A stretch of 64,000 bases of DNA, from contig JAXDDX010000159.1 of NCBI GenBank assembly GCA_034670405.1, positions 682,001-746,000 of the forward strand, in the 5' to 3' direction. Each line of letters opens with the position of its first letter. Position 1 is the stretch's first letter. Shown here one piece after another: positions 13,190-23,659 of the stretch. The notes below the pieces were generated by a model. That model ran no database searches. It was not told the origin of the DNA and saw only the letters and a list, made by a program, of their open reading frames with translations. The position numbers were made by a program, and so were the translations under genes. Source of the DNA: Hoplostethus atlanticus (lineage: Eukaryota; Chordata; Actinopteri; Trachichthyiformes; Trachichthyidae).

Positions 13190-14109
13190 ACACATCTCCA
13201 ACCCCCTCACCCTGAACACAGGATCCCCCCAGGGTTGCGTCCTCAGCCCCCTACTGTACTCCCTGTACACACATGACTGTGTGGCCAGGTTCAGCTCCAA
13301 CTCCATCATCAAGTTTGCGGATGACACAGTGGTGGTGGGCCTGATCTCCGACAACGACGAGAAGGCCTACCTGGAGGAAGTTGCTGATCTGTCACTCTGG
13401 TGCCAGGACAACAGCCTCCTCTTGAATGTCACCAAAACTAAGGAGCTGAGTGTGGACTTTAGGAGGACACAACAACAGAGGACGTACTCACCATTGGGGA
13501 TTAATGGGACTACTGTGGAGAGGGTGAGCAGGTATAAATACCTGGGAGTCCACATCACCGAAGATCTCACATGGTCCACACACACAGACACTCTGGTGAA
13601 GGCGGCGAGGCAGCGCCTTTACCACCTCAGGCAACTGAGGAAATTTAAAGTCTCCCGGAGGATCCTTCAGTCCTTCTATTACTGGCAACAGCTCCGCTCA
13701 GGACAGGAAGGCTCTGCAGAGAGTAGTGCGTTCGGCTGAACGTACTATTGGAACTACACTCCCCACCCTTCAGGACTTGTACACCAGGAAGTGCAGAACC
13801 AGAGCCTGCAGGATCATGAAGGATCCTCACCACCCCAACAACGGACTGTTTCAGCTGCTGCGGTCAGGCAAGCGCCTCCGTAGTCACGCTGCCAAAACAG
13901 AGAGACTGAGACGGAGTTTCTTTCCTCAGGCCATCAGGACTGTGAACTCTGACCTCACCAGGGCCCCCACCAAGACCCACACACTGCCTCTCTTATGCAC
14001 ACACACACTCACACACTTTGGTAACGACTACACAGAATTAATATTATATTACATACATACGATTTCCCTTTTTTACTATATTTTTATTTCCAAAGTGCTC
14101 TTACTGTAA
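13173..14109 (+). pseudogene. LINE reverse transcriptase, C-terminal half (two frames)
   Basis: Frame 13173-13739 holds the palm [13 protein letters not shown] motif, the FADD catalytic pair (about 13313-13339) and the thumb motif YKYLGVHI. After a deletion and shift near 13690-13725, frame 13726-14109 continues with [12 protein letters not shown] and the terminal LRRSFFPQAIR region. Confidence 0.8.
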
Positions 14110-14134
14110 ATATTGTGTTGTTTTTTATATAGAG

Positions 14135-14140
<6 letters not shown>

Positions 14141-14169
<29 letters not shown>
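14141..14169. repeat. (CA)n microsatellite at the LINE / duplication junction
   Basis: Short CA run separating the LINE 3' end from the 98-bp block copied from 17660-17757. Confidence 0.9.
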
Positions 14170-14170
<1 letters not shown>

Positions 14171-14268
14171 AGTGGTTGTAACACTAACAACAATGGTGTC
14201 TAATTTGGCATTCCCGGATACAAATGCATCCCAAAGTTTTCAGAGTATCAGCAGCTTTCAAAGGACTT
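14171..14268 (+). repeat. 98-bp exact direct duplicate of 17660-17757
   Basis: Both places read AGTGGTTGTAACACTAACAA ... TTTCAAAGGACTT with no mismatch seen, each preceded by a CA run. After GGACTT the two copies diverge. At 14269 the sequence passes straight into the left inverted arm. Confidence 0.9.
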
Positions 14269-16150
14269 GCATTGAAAATACTTGAATCCTGCAGGGATTG
14301 GTTGAATTTGCATTAATTATTGTGATTGCAAAATTGCAAATTCCTGGAGGCACTGATATATGCAACAATTTTACTTCCCAAGTAGTAAGTAGTAGTACTT
14401 CCAAATCATTTATGCTTATCTAAAACAACATTTTTTGCTCTTCCTACAGCTCATAGCAATTGTGATTCTGCCATCAGTCCATCAGTACCAGCATGGAAAT
14501 GATAAGCTGCCCAGCAACAAGGCTTGCAGCGTGCGTGCGTGTGTATGTGTGTGTGTGTCCCAGTAGACAGACACTTAAGTGAGAAGTAGCTCTGCCTGTT
14601 GATTGGTCGATTTGCCTTTTGCTTTACACGTTGCGGGGATGCTGCAGTCATTATCACTGAGTGTCACTGGGACCCTGCCAGTTTGTGTCATAGTGTGTCC
14701 CCCCTGTGAGAGGTTATTAGAGGTGATTGTTTTTCTAATCAAAAAATATCTGTTAAAAAAAATGTCATGAGCGAGTATACTAAAAAATTCCTACTAAATA
14801 TTAGGCAGTTTGAGTTCTGAGACACAAACCTATTGTTTCCTTTGTTTTTCAACTGGTTATTTTTTCAGGTCCTGGTGACAACTTTAATTTTACGCTATTG
14901 TGAATTAAGCTTGTGTTAAGTGCTTTCCATAGTGTCATCAGATGGCAAAAAAAATTTGTACCATGTACATTATGTTTGTATAGCTGTATACTTTGTTGAA
15001 TGTACTTTGTTGTTGTTATGTACACCAACTCACCAAGGGAAATTCGCATTAAAGGTGCTGTGTGTATCATTTTAACATCAATAAATCAACATTAGTATAA
15101 TCACTGTAAACAAACGAAACCATCACTGAGATGGGATTGAGAAGATCTCTACTGGCTATTTGGAGGGAAATCTGTGTTGATCCTCTTCAGTAAAGGCAAA
15201 GACACCAGGGAAGGGGCAGGGAGGGGGGCAGGAAGCAAAGGGGTTCATGTGAAATGTGTTCTTAATTTGGAGAAACACAAAATGCTACACACAGCACCTT
15301 TTACATGTAAATGCTCCTGGTGATTAAACTGATTCTGGTTGTGAAAAAGACCGCTAGCTAGATATGCTGTCCAATTGGTAGCATGGACTCTTCTTGACCT
15401 CCTGTCGCTGTTAGTTCTCTTCAACCCTCGCTGTTTTTGTACTGAACAAACTCAAGGGTGACCTGAGGCGGGAATCCACAAATAAAGCACAGCATTCGCT
15501 CATCTGCTTAGAGCAGACATTTGCCCCACAAAAAGCCAGATATCAAACAAAACGTTTAAGTGGTTGTGGTCAGCTTGGCAACAGTTCATCTGCCCTGGAG
15601 CTGGTAGTTCACAACAGGGGTGAATGGCCCTATGACTATTAAACTAACACACATTACTTAGTACCATAAAATGGTCTGATTCCTTTCTTCTATTTGCAAA
15701 AAATGAGTCATCATTGGGTTCTAATAAGTATTAGAACCATCTTCTGGCCCACTGATATATGGATTCTGACATCTGATGTACGTTAGCCAGGAAAAGGAAG
15801 CTAAATGAGACCATAAATGGGGGTAAATATTGGTAGGATGTTTACTGCAACTAGGCAGATTACATATAGACAATCTAAAATGAAAATGTCAAAACCGAGT
15901 CCAAACTAAGTGCTTTAAATAGTTTCTTGACTGTCTATACGCTAAGAGCATTCTATTTTTTCTATTTTTATTGTCTTCACTTTGTACGCCAGTGGTCCTC
16001 AAATCTGGACCTCTGGGACCAGAGTACTGCTGGTTTTCCATTCTGCCAGGTAGTTTCCATTCTATCTGTCTAATCAGGGACAGGTTTAGTCCAGGCGAAT
16101 GCAATTAACTACCTGGTAGGATAGAAAACCAGCAGTACTCCAGCCCCTGA
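14266..16150 (+). repeat. Left arm of a large inverted duplication
   Basis: Reads as the reverse complement of about 32290-34343. Anchors include TTGCATTGAAAATACTTGAATC (14268) against GATTCAAGTATTTTCAATGC (34321-34340), CTCATAGCAATTGTGATTCTGCC (14451), GACACAAACCTATTGTTTCC (14820) and AAGTGCTTTAAATAGTTTCTTG (15909). Compared with the right arm it lacks about 80 bp near 14562 and about 118 bp inside the MITE near 15179, and has about 17 bp extra near 14960. Confidence 0.9.
15052..15300. mobile_element. MITE with TTA target duplication, internally deleted copy
   Basis: Ends AAGGTGCTGTGTGTA / TACACACAGCACCTT are perfect inverted repeats, flanked on both sides by TTA (15049-15051 and 15301-15303). 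A 3-bp TWA duplication fits the PIF/Harbinger superfamily, but that assignment is inference. Its inverted counterpart at 33135-33499 is 116 bp longer. Confidence 0.75.
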
Positions 16151-16172
16151 GGGCCGGATTTGAGGACCACTG
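15990..16172. mobile_element. 183-bp hAT-type MITE
   Basis: Terminal inverted repeats CAGTGGTCCTCAAATCTGG and CCGGATTTGAGGACCACTG, with 8-bp flanks TTGTACGC (15982-15989) and TTGTATGC (16173-16180), one mismatch. Sub-terminal CCAGCAGTACT blocks extend the palindrome. The 8-bp duplication and CAG...CTG ends are the hAT signature. A corrupted copy is visible at about 32290-32445. Confidence 0.85.
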
Positions 16173-16299
16173 TTGTATGCAGTACCTTTCATTTCTTTAA
16201 AGATGCTAGATGTAGGATTTTCTTATTGGTGTTTTGCTGCAAAGGCAGTTGATTGCAGGGTTTCAGGTGGCGTAAGTCCACAGTGGACCTACATCAAGG

Positions 16300-16690
16300 G
16301 TACTCTTTCTCCCATGGCTTCATTCTTTCCATCCCTTTTCTACCCTCCCTCACATCCATCATCGTTTCTTGTTTCTGCTATCCCCTCCTCTTCCTCAGTG
16401 GTAGGATGGTTTCAATGTAGTGCCTTCCGCCCTTCTCCGTCCTCCATCTTTCATTCCCTCTGGGACACTGTCATCTACTTTCCCCTTGTATCCTCACCAT
16501 TAAGTGTCCTCCACGCTTACTTGTACCTCTTCACCCCATACCCAATCCTTTTCCTTCCCTTCTTCCTCAGCCCTTACCACCTGACACCAGATCAATCCTT
16601 CACCTCTTGTTTCTCCTCCTCCTCCTCTGTCTACTCCACTGCAACAGAAGCCCCTGGGCCATCTTGTATTCTGTTTCCTGTGTTTCATGT
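16300..16690. other. Pyrimidine-rich intronic tract
   Basis: Strongly C/T-biased plus strand (TTTCCATCCC, CTCCTCCTCCTC etc.). It keeps a 173-codon frame open by composition alone. The residues are Ser/Pro/Phe-rich with no domain, so no gene is called. Confidence 0.5.
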
Positions 16691-16819
16691 ATAATGCAGC
16701 GGGTCCCTTCCTCGCAGAGAAAGGGCCTGTCAGAGCATAGGGTAGGGCAGAGGGAGCAGAGTCCAGGGAGATCTGACAGTGTTGCTTGTTATGGTGCTTG
16801 TCAATATTGTTTTTTTTAA

Positions 16820-17470
16820 GGCCGATAGTTTTGGACTTAAGTTGCCGATAGCTGACATTTTGCACCGGCATTCAATATCTTTAAATATAACAATTCCTGA
16901 CAATTGTTCCAGACAACAAACCGCTGAGGATGTTGTTGCAGAATTTAAGGTGTTTAAGAGGTGGTGTTTGACTCGTGTAATGTCCCACCCTCTGTGTGGG
17001 AGAGTGCTCATATGGCAAACAGATATATCGGTCTAGCCCAGTTGAGTCTGATTAATATTGAAAGAGAGATAGATAAGGATGGAGGGTCTGTTGAATATGG
17101 ATTAGCTAAAAATGAAGACAGGCCAGCTAGGAGACGTTCAGCATACATTAAGAGCCATTATCATTAACCACCGCCATTTGCTAATTAGGACATAACTATT
17201 AAGCTACTGAAGTATTAAAACTGACGCTAAATCCAAGTAAAGACTAGTTACAAGCTTTTGGTGTTTCTTATTCGGAATTACCACTATGAGTTTGATGGGA
17301 GCGTTTTTTTCCCCAGTCGCATGGTTAGCATGGTTTTCAGTGGAGAGTTTTAGTGTCACGTGATGGGGCTTTCAGAGGCGTTTCAGAAGCTTTTCCCTCC
17401 TGACGAGGATCAAATTCAGCAGCTTTAATCCACATCGGCCTTCCAAAACCGGTATCGGTGGAAGCCTAGT
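16820..17470 (+). repeat. Dispersed repeat family A, copy 4
   Basis: Begins GGCCGATAGTTTTGGACTTA, contains GGCATTCAATATCTTTAAAT (as copy 3 has ATTCAATATCTTTAAATTTG) and ends ATCGGCCTTCCAAAACCGGTATCGG. Non-coding. Confidence 0.45.
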
Positions 17471-17612
17471 TGACAGACCTGGCCTGACCCAGGGGCCAAG
17501 AGATTCTCTCTCTCTCTCTAGCTTTTACATAAATGCCTGCCCCCAGCCATAATCATCAGCTGGCTCTGTTATGTCAGAATATAATCTCACCATACTGTTG
17601 GACCAGAGCCAA

Positions 17613-17617
<5 letters not shown>

Positions 17618-17658
<41 letters not shown>
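17618..17658. repeat. (CA)n microsatellite
   Basis: About 41 bp of pure CA upstream of the block duplicated at 14171-14268. Confidence 0.95.
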
Positions 17659-17659
<1 letters not shown>

Positions 17660-17757
17660 AGTGGTTGTAACACTAACAACAATGGTGTCTAATTTGGCAT
17701 TCCCGGATACAAATGCATCCCAAAGTTTTCAGAGTATCAGCAGCTTTCAAAGGACTT
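17660..17757 (+). repeat. Source-like copy of the 98-bp duplicated block
   Basis: Identical to 14171-14268. Here it continues into unrelated sequence (TTTATGCCGCC...). Confidence 0.9.
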
Positions 17758-19525
17758 TTTTTATGCCGCCTGGAATTGAATTTTGGATCAATTTAAACAA
17801 CAAAATAAAGAAACAAATCTCTCAAAACCAGCCTAGGCCCATTTCTAATGAAAGTTGTGAAACTATAAATGGGCAACATAAGATAAAGGACACCAGGAAA
17901 TTAATTGTTGAGGGACATGAAGTCCAACGGTGTTTAGTAAAGCAGATAGGATGCATAATGTACTACTAACCCCGTTCTGTATTAATCTAAGAAAGGAAAT
18001 GCAGCGCAAAGAAACCTGTCATTGCATGGTGAAAAGCATAAGACCTCTAGTAACTGGATTTATGATTTATATGGATTTATAATACTTTAAAGCCTATACA
18101 TTTAGATAATTTATTTTTCAACTTTTTCAGATTTTCTCAGATATATGTTCATTGTTTTCTGCTCCAAAATGGGCTTCTTCTCTAATAACCTATGCAATCA
18201 CAATTACTATTGCAGGAATGCTATTATTATTACTATTACTGTACATTGAATCTGATCACACACAGATACCAACTAGCGTGCACACATAATAAGGATGAGT
18301 CATATTTTTACACATTTGTGTTACTTTTAAACATATCAGAATCACAGTAGTCGTCATGTTGCACAGTGAAGGATCACAGCTTGGTTTAGAGCTGTGCACA
18401 ATCTGGTTTCTCTGTGCTGTGTGTTTAGTGCAGAGATGTGCGTACGTGCATGTTTGTGCATGATGCATTTTCTTATATAATCTGTGCATAAGATATATCA
18501 GATATAAGCCAATAAAAACAACTGCAAAAGAAGCATGGAACCTGGCCTCACATGTCCTGTGTAATGCTCGCTCACTATCACTTGCTTGCTTTTCTTCAAG
18601 CCAGTAGGTTGGTCTACTAGGTCTGTGAATGATTCTCAGCATGTTTCACCAATGGAAACGTTTTATTTTTAGTCCGTCCTACAGTGCCCCAGTCTCCCCT
18701 ACATAATGCAGTTCGAGTTTAATCGGCAGATGTCATTTTAATATGTAGGATTTTTTCATTCATTATTAAAATGTAATTGTTAAATGATTAAAAGCCTTAT
18801 CTTTTACTGTAGCGGAAGGAATGATCATACCAAAATAAAACCAAAGAGTGCAAATGAAAGTAGAAAAGGGAAATTGAAAATCAAAAGAGAAATGGAAAAG
18901 ACTAAATAGCGATTTGAAAATGCAAAGTGGGTTAAAAAATGTAAAATGGTGAAAATGTAAAATTGAAATAGAAAAGAATAAAAGATTTTTTTTTTAAATC
19001 AAAAGTGAAATCCAAAAATCCAAATGATGCCTCTCATTTGTCATTTGGCTTTTCCAATTGCCATTTTCACTTTCAATTTTCAAGCGGCATGTAAATGAGG
19101 AGGTGTGGCCCTTCCATCAATCAACGCCAGCAGGGTGGCTCTCAGATGGAGGAGAGGGTAGTGGCACCTCACAATAGGGAGATCAAACATGATCCTTCTT
19201 TTAACTGTAATGAACTTCATTCGTCACATACACATACATGCAATGCAATTCTGCCGCTCCAAATAATGAGTCAAATCATTTTCAGTATAATTTTCAGCTA
19301 TTTCTTTCAGCTATTTTCAACTATTTAAAGTTGTCTAGTTCCATAAGATTATATCAAGTTCCATAAAATGAGTGTGGTAGTGGCAGTAGCCAATAGGTTA
19401 GAGAGTATGTGTGGAACTGTATGAGGCAGGAAAAGAGCATCTATTAACATTCCCTATACGTTCCCTATGTGTGCTGTCCCAAACTAGACACATGGATGTG
19501 TTGACAATGACATGACAACACCCAC
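17758..19525. other. Clvs2 intron 4, no gene seen
   Basis: AT-rich. The part from about 18830 to 19090 is built from AAAATG/GAAAAT words on one side and CATTTTC/CTTTTC words on the other, giving a loose inverted repeat. No coding signal. Confidence 0.4.
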
Positions 19526-19758
19526 CTCTTCATGGTTTTCGGGGACAGGTCTTTCTCCAGGTCTCTCTCCAGATCTTGCACTGACAGAGTGTAGGACTCC
19601 GGACAGTAGTCGGTCTCCTCGTCGTAGGCGTGGTCCAGCAGCATTCGCGCCCACGTGCCCATATCATACGGTGGCATCATGCCACCGAGTTCCGACGGCA
19701 GGATCTCTGGGTGTATCAGCTGGTGGAGGCTGTTTAAGTTGTTACCATGCATGAAGAT
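19526..19758 (-). CDS. clvs2: clvs2 coding exon 4 (residues 226-303)
   Basis: 233 nt from [20 protein letters not shown] through PKTMK plus the first two bases of Arg303. It closes the CRAL-TRIO fold ([14 protein letters not shown], then [18 protein letters not shown]) and starts the acidic C-terminal tail ([10 protein letters not shown]...). The acceptor is CTTTGTAG. The donor is GTGGGT (19525-19520). The acidic tail is about four to six residues longer than in human CLVS2 (an extra [14 protein letters not shown] stretch), which accounts for the slightly greater total length. Frame and neighbours agree with the other exons. Confidence 0.95.
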
Positions 19759-20476
19759 CTACAAAGAGACCAGATTAGGGGAAATAAAGGTGGCAGGTTA
19801 GTTCCTGCAACCTCACAGCTCCTCCAAGGTCCATGAATCAAAATGAACCAAAAGACTGAAAAAGATTTAGGTACTCTTGGAGAATAATTGACAAAGCTTT
19901 TTTTCAGTCTTCTGATACTTCAAATTTGGCAATGGTTCTAAAGCATTTTTTTCCCAATGATATTTTAGTTTAATGTATTTTCTGCGTAATATTTCTATTC
20001 GATCGGTGCTTTACCATCAGGTTGGTAAAATTGTATCATTTTTTAAATCACTTCTTAAAACGCAATTATGAAATGGTAGAAAACGTTTTATGCCATGAAA
20101 ATTTAGCAGAGAACACTTTAGCATGCACTATGTTGAGTGACAGTAGACTCCATGCTAACATGCATAGAATACTGAATTAAACTTAGACTACATTAGGCTG
20201 ATGTTTAGATTCTAGCCATTGTTTGTTAAAATATTTCTTTCTATCTCGATTTTGTGCACTTGATGGGTTAGCACCAGCAGCAAACAGAAGGAAAGCACTC
20301 GCCCTCTTTGTCCTTCTCAGTCCTATCAGACCACAAAAAAAAAACGTTTTTGGGGATGACGGTTAATTATTTATTTCTGATAAAAATTCAGCTGTTACAT
20401 TGGTTAAAAAGCCTCATCTGTGGGGTTTAAATAGCGCGTTTACGGGCGTAGTTGGAAAAAAAAAGAGACTTGAAGC

Positions 20477-21615
20477 CAGTGGCGGCTGGCCAATAGAGGG
20501 TGCTAGGGCGCCGCCCCACCACTCCCCACATCCTAGACTTCATTGAATAAGACTTTAAAAATTACTTTTAATTTTTTTTTTAAATGAGCGAGGTAAATAT
20601 TATCTAGTTAGTGAGTAAAATGTATAATCCGCAATAAAATGTAGATTAAAATTGTTCTACGTTGTCTAAAGTTACTGCTAGGTCACGTATTTCCAGCTTG
20701 GGGCGCAACAATCTTTGCCCATTGACTCTCGTTATAAGTTGTACATGCGCAGTTCGCTCCTCTTCAATACAAGAGATAGGAGCTTGGTGGGGCGCAGGAA
20801 AGCTGCGACCCAACAGCATTTATCTGAATGCTGAAAGCTGATTTACACACCACCAACCACTGGTTGGCATCAGAGAGCGAGTGGCTTGTGGTACATCTGA
20901 CATAAAATGCACCAGAATGAGACAATATACTCGGTCGTTTTCAAGGAGCTGGTTTAGTAGGAAGGCTTGGCTAACTGCATGTAGTGACACCAATGCTTTA
21001 TTTTGCTTTCGTGCACCCTTTTTCAAACGACAGGTCTCAGACCCAGCATGGATTCAGACAGGTTTGAATGATTTAAACCACATATCAGAAAAAACAAAAG
21101 CAAATGTTTGGGAAAGTAAACATAGTTGCTCAGCTTGATGAAGGCTACAGAAAGTACAAAAGGTTTAAGCCACAAGGTGGCAAAGTCATATGGCTTTGAG
21201 CCAGTTCACTCAGCTTTTTGATGGCACTGGGTATTTCAAATGTAATACCATATTCATTTATTTTTTTCTTAAATGTTATTTTCTATTAGGTCTTACTGTG
21301 TTCATAATTTTCTACCATTGTCTCAGGGTTTTGTGTTGTCAGATTTCTTTTGCACTTACCGAGGCACTTTTCGCTTACTTTAGTCTTTCACCATTACATA
21401 TTGTAGTATAAAAGGTAATTATTATAAAGAATTTGCACTAATTGAAATACCTTAACTTACCTTAAGCACGTTTCATTACAACAAATGTTCATTCAGCTCA
21501 GAAAATACAAATAAAGGCTTTTTCATTTATTTAAATACACTGATGATACCTTAGTACATGTTTGCTTGATTTTTGGTATAGCCCCCCCTGGAGAAAAAAG
21601 CACCAGCCGCCACAG
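20477..21615 (+). mobile_element. hAT-type transposon remnant with TTF zinc-finger fragment
   Basis: The ends CAGTGGCGGCTGG and CCAGCCGCCACAG are inverted repeats with one mismatch. The 8-bp flanks are CTTGAAGC (20469-20476) and ATCGAAGC (21616-21623), with 6 of 8 matching. Inside on the plus strand, 20881-21138 encodes a TTF-type zinc-finger N-terminus (KAWLTACSDTNALFCF..., then AWIQTGLNDLNHISEKTK). The catalytic transposase domain is missing, so the copy cannot move by itself. It fills more than half of the 2052-bp clvs2 intron 3. Confidence 0.8.
20881..21138 (+). pseudogene. hAT transposase TTF zinc-finger fragment
   Basis: 85 codons. The pattern W/F...WL....TNALFCF followed by W...GLNDLNHISEKTK is that of the TTF-type finger found in ZMYM1-like hAT proteins. 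The second Cys of the usual CF.C pair reads Arg (CFRAP), so the finger is probably not functional. Confidence 0.7.
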
Positions 21616-21810
21616 ATCGAAGCCTAAAAAGACGCTTCAGGTCGCAATGACGCGCGTGAGACGCAGCTGGAGTGCGAGCCAGGACGGAGATGGTGTGGAC
21701 AGCAGTGTTGGTTAAAATGAAAGTGTTTCTGCTGCGAGAGACGCACGACTGAAAAACGCGACTGAGTCGCGTCCTGTGTAGACCAGGCTTTAAACTTGCT
21801 TTGGCCTCAC

Positions 21811-21921
21811 CCTCTTCCTGGTCTTGTCTTTGAGGAACGGCCGTATGACGGTGTAGAGGGCGTGGATGTACCAGGGCTGGTTCACAAAGTGGATCCCTCC
21901 AAATCTGGCGGGGAAACTGTC
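21811..21921 (-). CDS. clvs2: clvs2 coding exon 3 (residues 189-225)
   Basis: 111 nt, 37 whole codons, from [20 protein letters not shown] to FLKDKTRKR. This is the CRAL-TRIO segment in which sec14-family proteins carry the FPARF...HFVN motif next to the ligand pocket. The acceptor is TTCCAACAG. The donor is GTGAGG (21810-21805), phase 0 on both sides. A hAT element ends only about 195 bp away in the following intron. Sequence and phase fit clavesin-2 exactly. Confidence 0.95.
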
Positions 21922-22220
21922 CTGTTGGAAACAGAAGGCAGAAGATAGCGTTAACCTCTGTAAAGGCACAGCATAATAGATATAACCAGGGATGCGGTGG
22001 AGGGTAAATCCACACACGTTTTTCGCGTTTTTATTTGCTGCATACAGTGTGATGAACCAATCACTGCACGCAGTCAGGTTGATTGTGCGCACCTGTGGGT
22101 GCTCATTAACTCTGTCAGGGACTCTGAACAGATAAAAGACAGAGCCGGGAGATGAGCAAGAGAGCTGGGGGAGCAGGTAACTGTGGGTTGCTGGGGCTTG
22201 GTAGCCCACGCCAAGACCAA

Positions 22221-22286
22221 ACTTTCTGCTAAGAACTGACCATACTTTCTGCTAAGAACTGACCATACTTTCTGCTAAGAACTGAA
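22221..22286 (+). repeat. Triple 23-bp tandem repeat
   Basis: Three copies of ACTTTCTGCTAAGAACTGA(CCAT), the last one incomplete. Confidence 0.9.
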
Positions 22287-22649
22287 GCTGTTGGCTGCTT
22301 GCACTCAAGGGGGGGGGACCGTTCGCGGATGGTTAGGGGGGACCGTTCGCGGATGGTTAGGTCCGCCGGCGGAGAAGATAGTTAGAGAGGGGGAGGCTGT
22401 GCGGGGGTTTAGAAGGAGGTAGAGAATTGGGGTATTAGGAGTGCGATTGTACTGTTCCCCCACAGCACTGGAGCACTCGGTATGCTGCCAGGGTCTCCCT
22501 TGATTCCACTGTCTCGACAGATCCCCCCAGTGGGCTAATACGTCAAAAGAGCCTGGTCGGGACCGTGGTACCTGCTCAGGCCCCGGGGGAGGGCCGCACC
22601 ACATGGGCCAGTTAAGTGATGGTTTTTAACCCAAGATAGTTTATGTTGA

Positions 22650-22710
22650 TTTGTGTGTGTGTGAGTGTGTGTGTGTGTGTGTGTGTGAGTGAGTGAGTGA
22701 GTGAGTGAGT
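22650..22710. repeat. (GT)n/(GAGT)n microsatellite
   Basis: GTGTGTGAGTGTGTG run passing into pure GAGT repeats. Confidence 0.9.
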
Positions 22711-23339
22711 GTTCTTTTAAAATACCGCTGGGTCCGGGAGGGGATAGACGGCAGTTGTCTGATTAACTTATGGGGAGGGGGTTGCGGCAATTAATACTGA
22801 AGTGTGTGTCATCACCTGGGCTGAGCCCCTTTTGTCGGTTGTTGTGTCAAGAGTTTGTAGTGGCTTTAAATCTTTTCTCACGTGTGCGTGTCTATTTTCA
22901 CCTAGTGTGACTTAAATCAGAATAGCGCATATTGCATGTCAGCTCCTGTCCCAGGGCGGAAGGGATAACTGTGTGTATGAAAGATCATCTTTGTTCTGAT
23001 GCCCCGGCGGTCTTATGAATTATTGTCCAGATAAATAAAGACGTTAATTTTCCATCTCTGTGGTGCGTGTGTGGTGTGTACGACCTCTGTTGCCGGGCCT
23101 GCCAGCTGATCAAGGGTGGTGGCAGCAAAACAAACCCGGTCCACCAAATTTCGCTACACAGTTTACTCACTTCTTTAGGTTAAATCTTTGTAGCATAAAT
23201 CATAGTAAGTTGTATCAAACTGATGTAAGTCTTTTAAGGGGGGAGATATAAATTAATGCATTTCTAAAAATGTAATAGATTTTGGTTTTATTGGTAGTTG
23301 TTTGCCCTATGCAATTCCTTTATTAAATACCCAAAAATA

Positions 23340-23490
23340 AATACGACATATTCTACATTGCATTAAATAGCATATATTCTACTATTCTACATTATATATT
23401 CTACATTAAATAGCATATATTCTACATTACATGCTATTCTACATTATATATTCTACATCTAATATATTTTCTACATTATGTCTGTCTGTG
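23340..23490. repeat. Irregular TATTCTACAT tandem repeat
   Basis: About ten imperfect units of ATATTCTACATTA, very AT-rich. Confidence 0.8.
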
Positions 23491-23659
23491 ACCCTGTGTG
23501 TTCATCAGTGGTGGCTGGTGACTCAAAACATTGGGGAGGACAGGGGGAAAACTAACCCACGGCGTCATGTTATTTTACACTAGTTGGCTACTTATCTCTA
23601 CTTTCTTATGTTCAAATGTAGAAATAATCCAACTAGCAACCTAATAATAACCTAATAAT

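Larger units (their letters stand above)
12389..14135 (+). mobile_element. Non-LTR retrotransposon, CR1/L2/Rex1 group, 5'-truncated and broken
   Basis: Plus-strand reverse transcriptase in three frames. The first frame (12389-13189) carries the KAAGPDGISGRVLK fingers motif and LFIDYSSAFNTI. The second (13173-13739) carries [20 protein letters not shown] and the catalytic FADDTVVVG. The third (13726-14109) carries the C-terminal RRSFFPQAIRTVNSD-type tail. A small indel near 13130-13150 shifts the first frame into the second. A short internal deletion plus frameshift lies near 13680-13725. The endonuclease half is absent. RNA-directed DNA polymerase activity (target-primed reverse transcription) is inferred from family membership; this copy is dead. 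Clade assignment within the Jockey-like group is uncertain. Confidence 0.85.
22040..23160 (+). mobile_element. LTR-like block (solo LTR or long non-autonomous element)
   Basis: GC-rich island with a TATA-like GATAAAAGACAG (about 22131), a polyadenylation hexamer AATAAA (about 23034) followed by a GT-rich stretch (GTGGTGCGTGTGTGGTGTG), and an end in GCTACACA. This is the U3-R-U5 order of a gypsy-type LTR. It holds three tandem 23-bp units (22221-22286) and a doubled GGACCGTTCGCGGATGGTTAGG unit (about 22315-22362). No matching target duplication was found, so the borders are approximate. Confidence 0.4.

Noticed and set aside
16173..16694. 173-codon Ser/Pro/Phe-rich frame
   Set aside because: Compositional effect of a pyrimidine-rich tract, with no homology or splice context.
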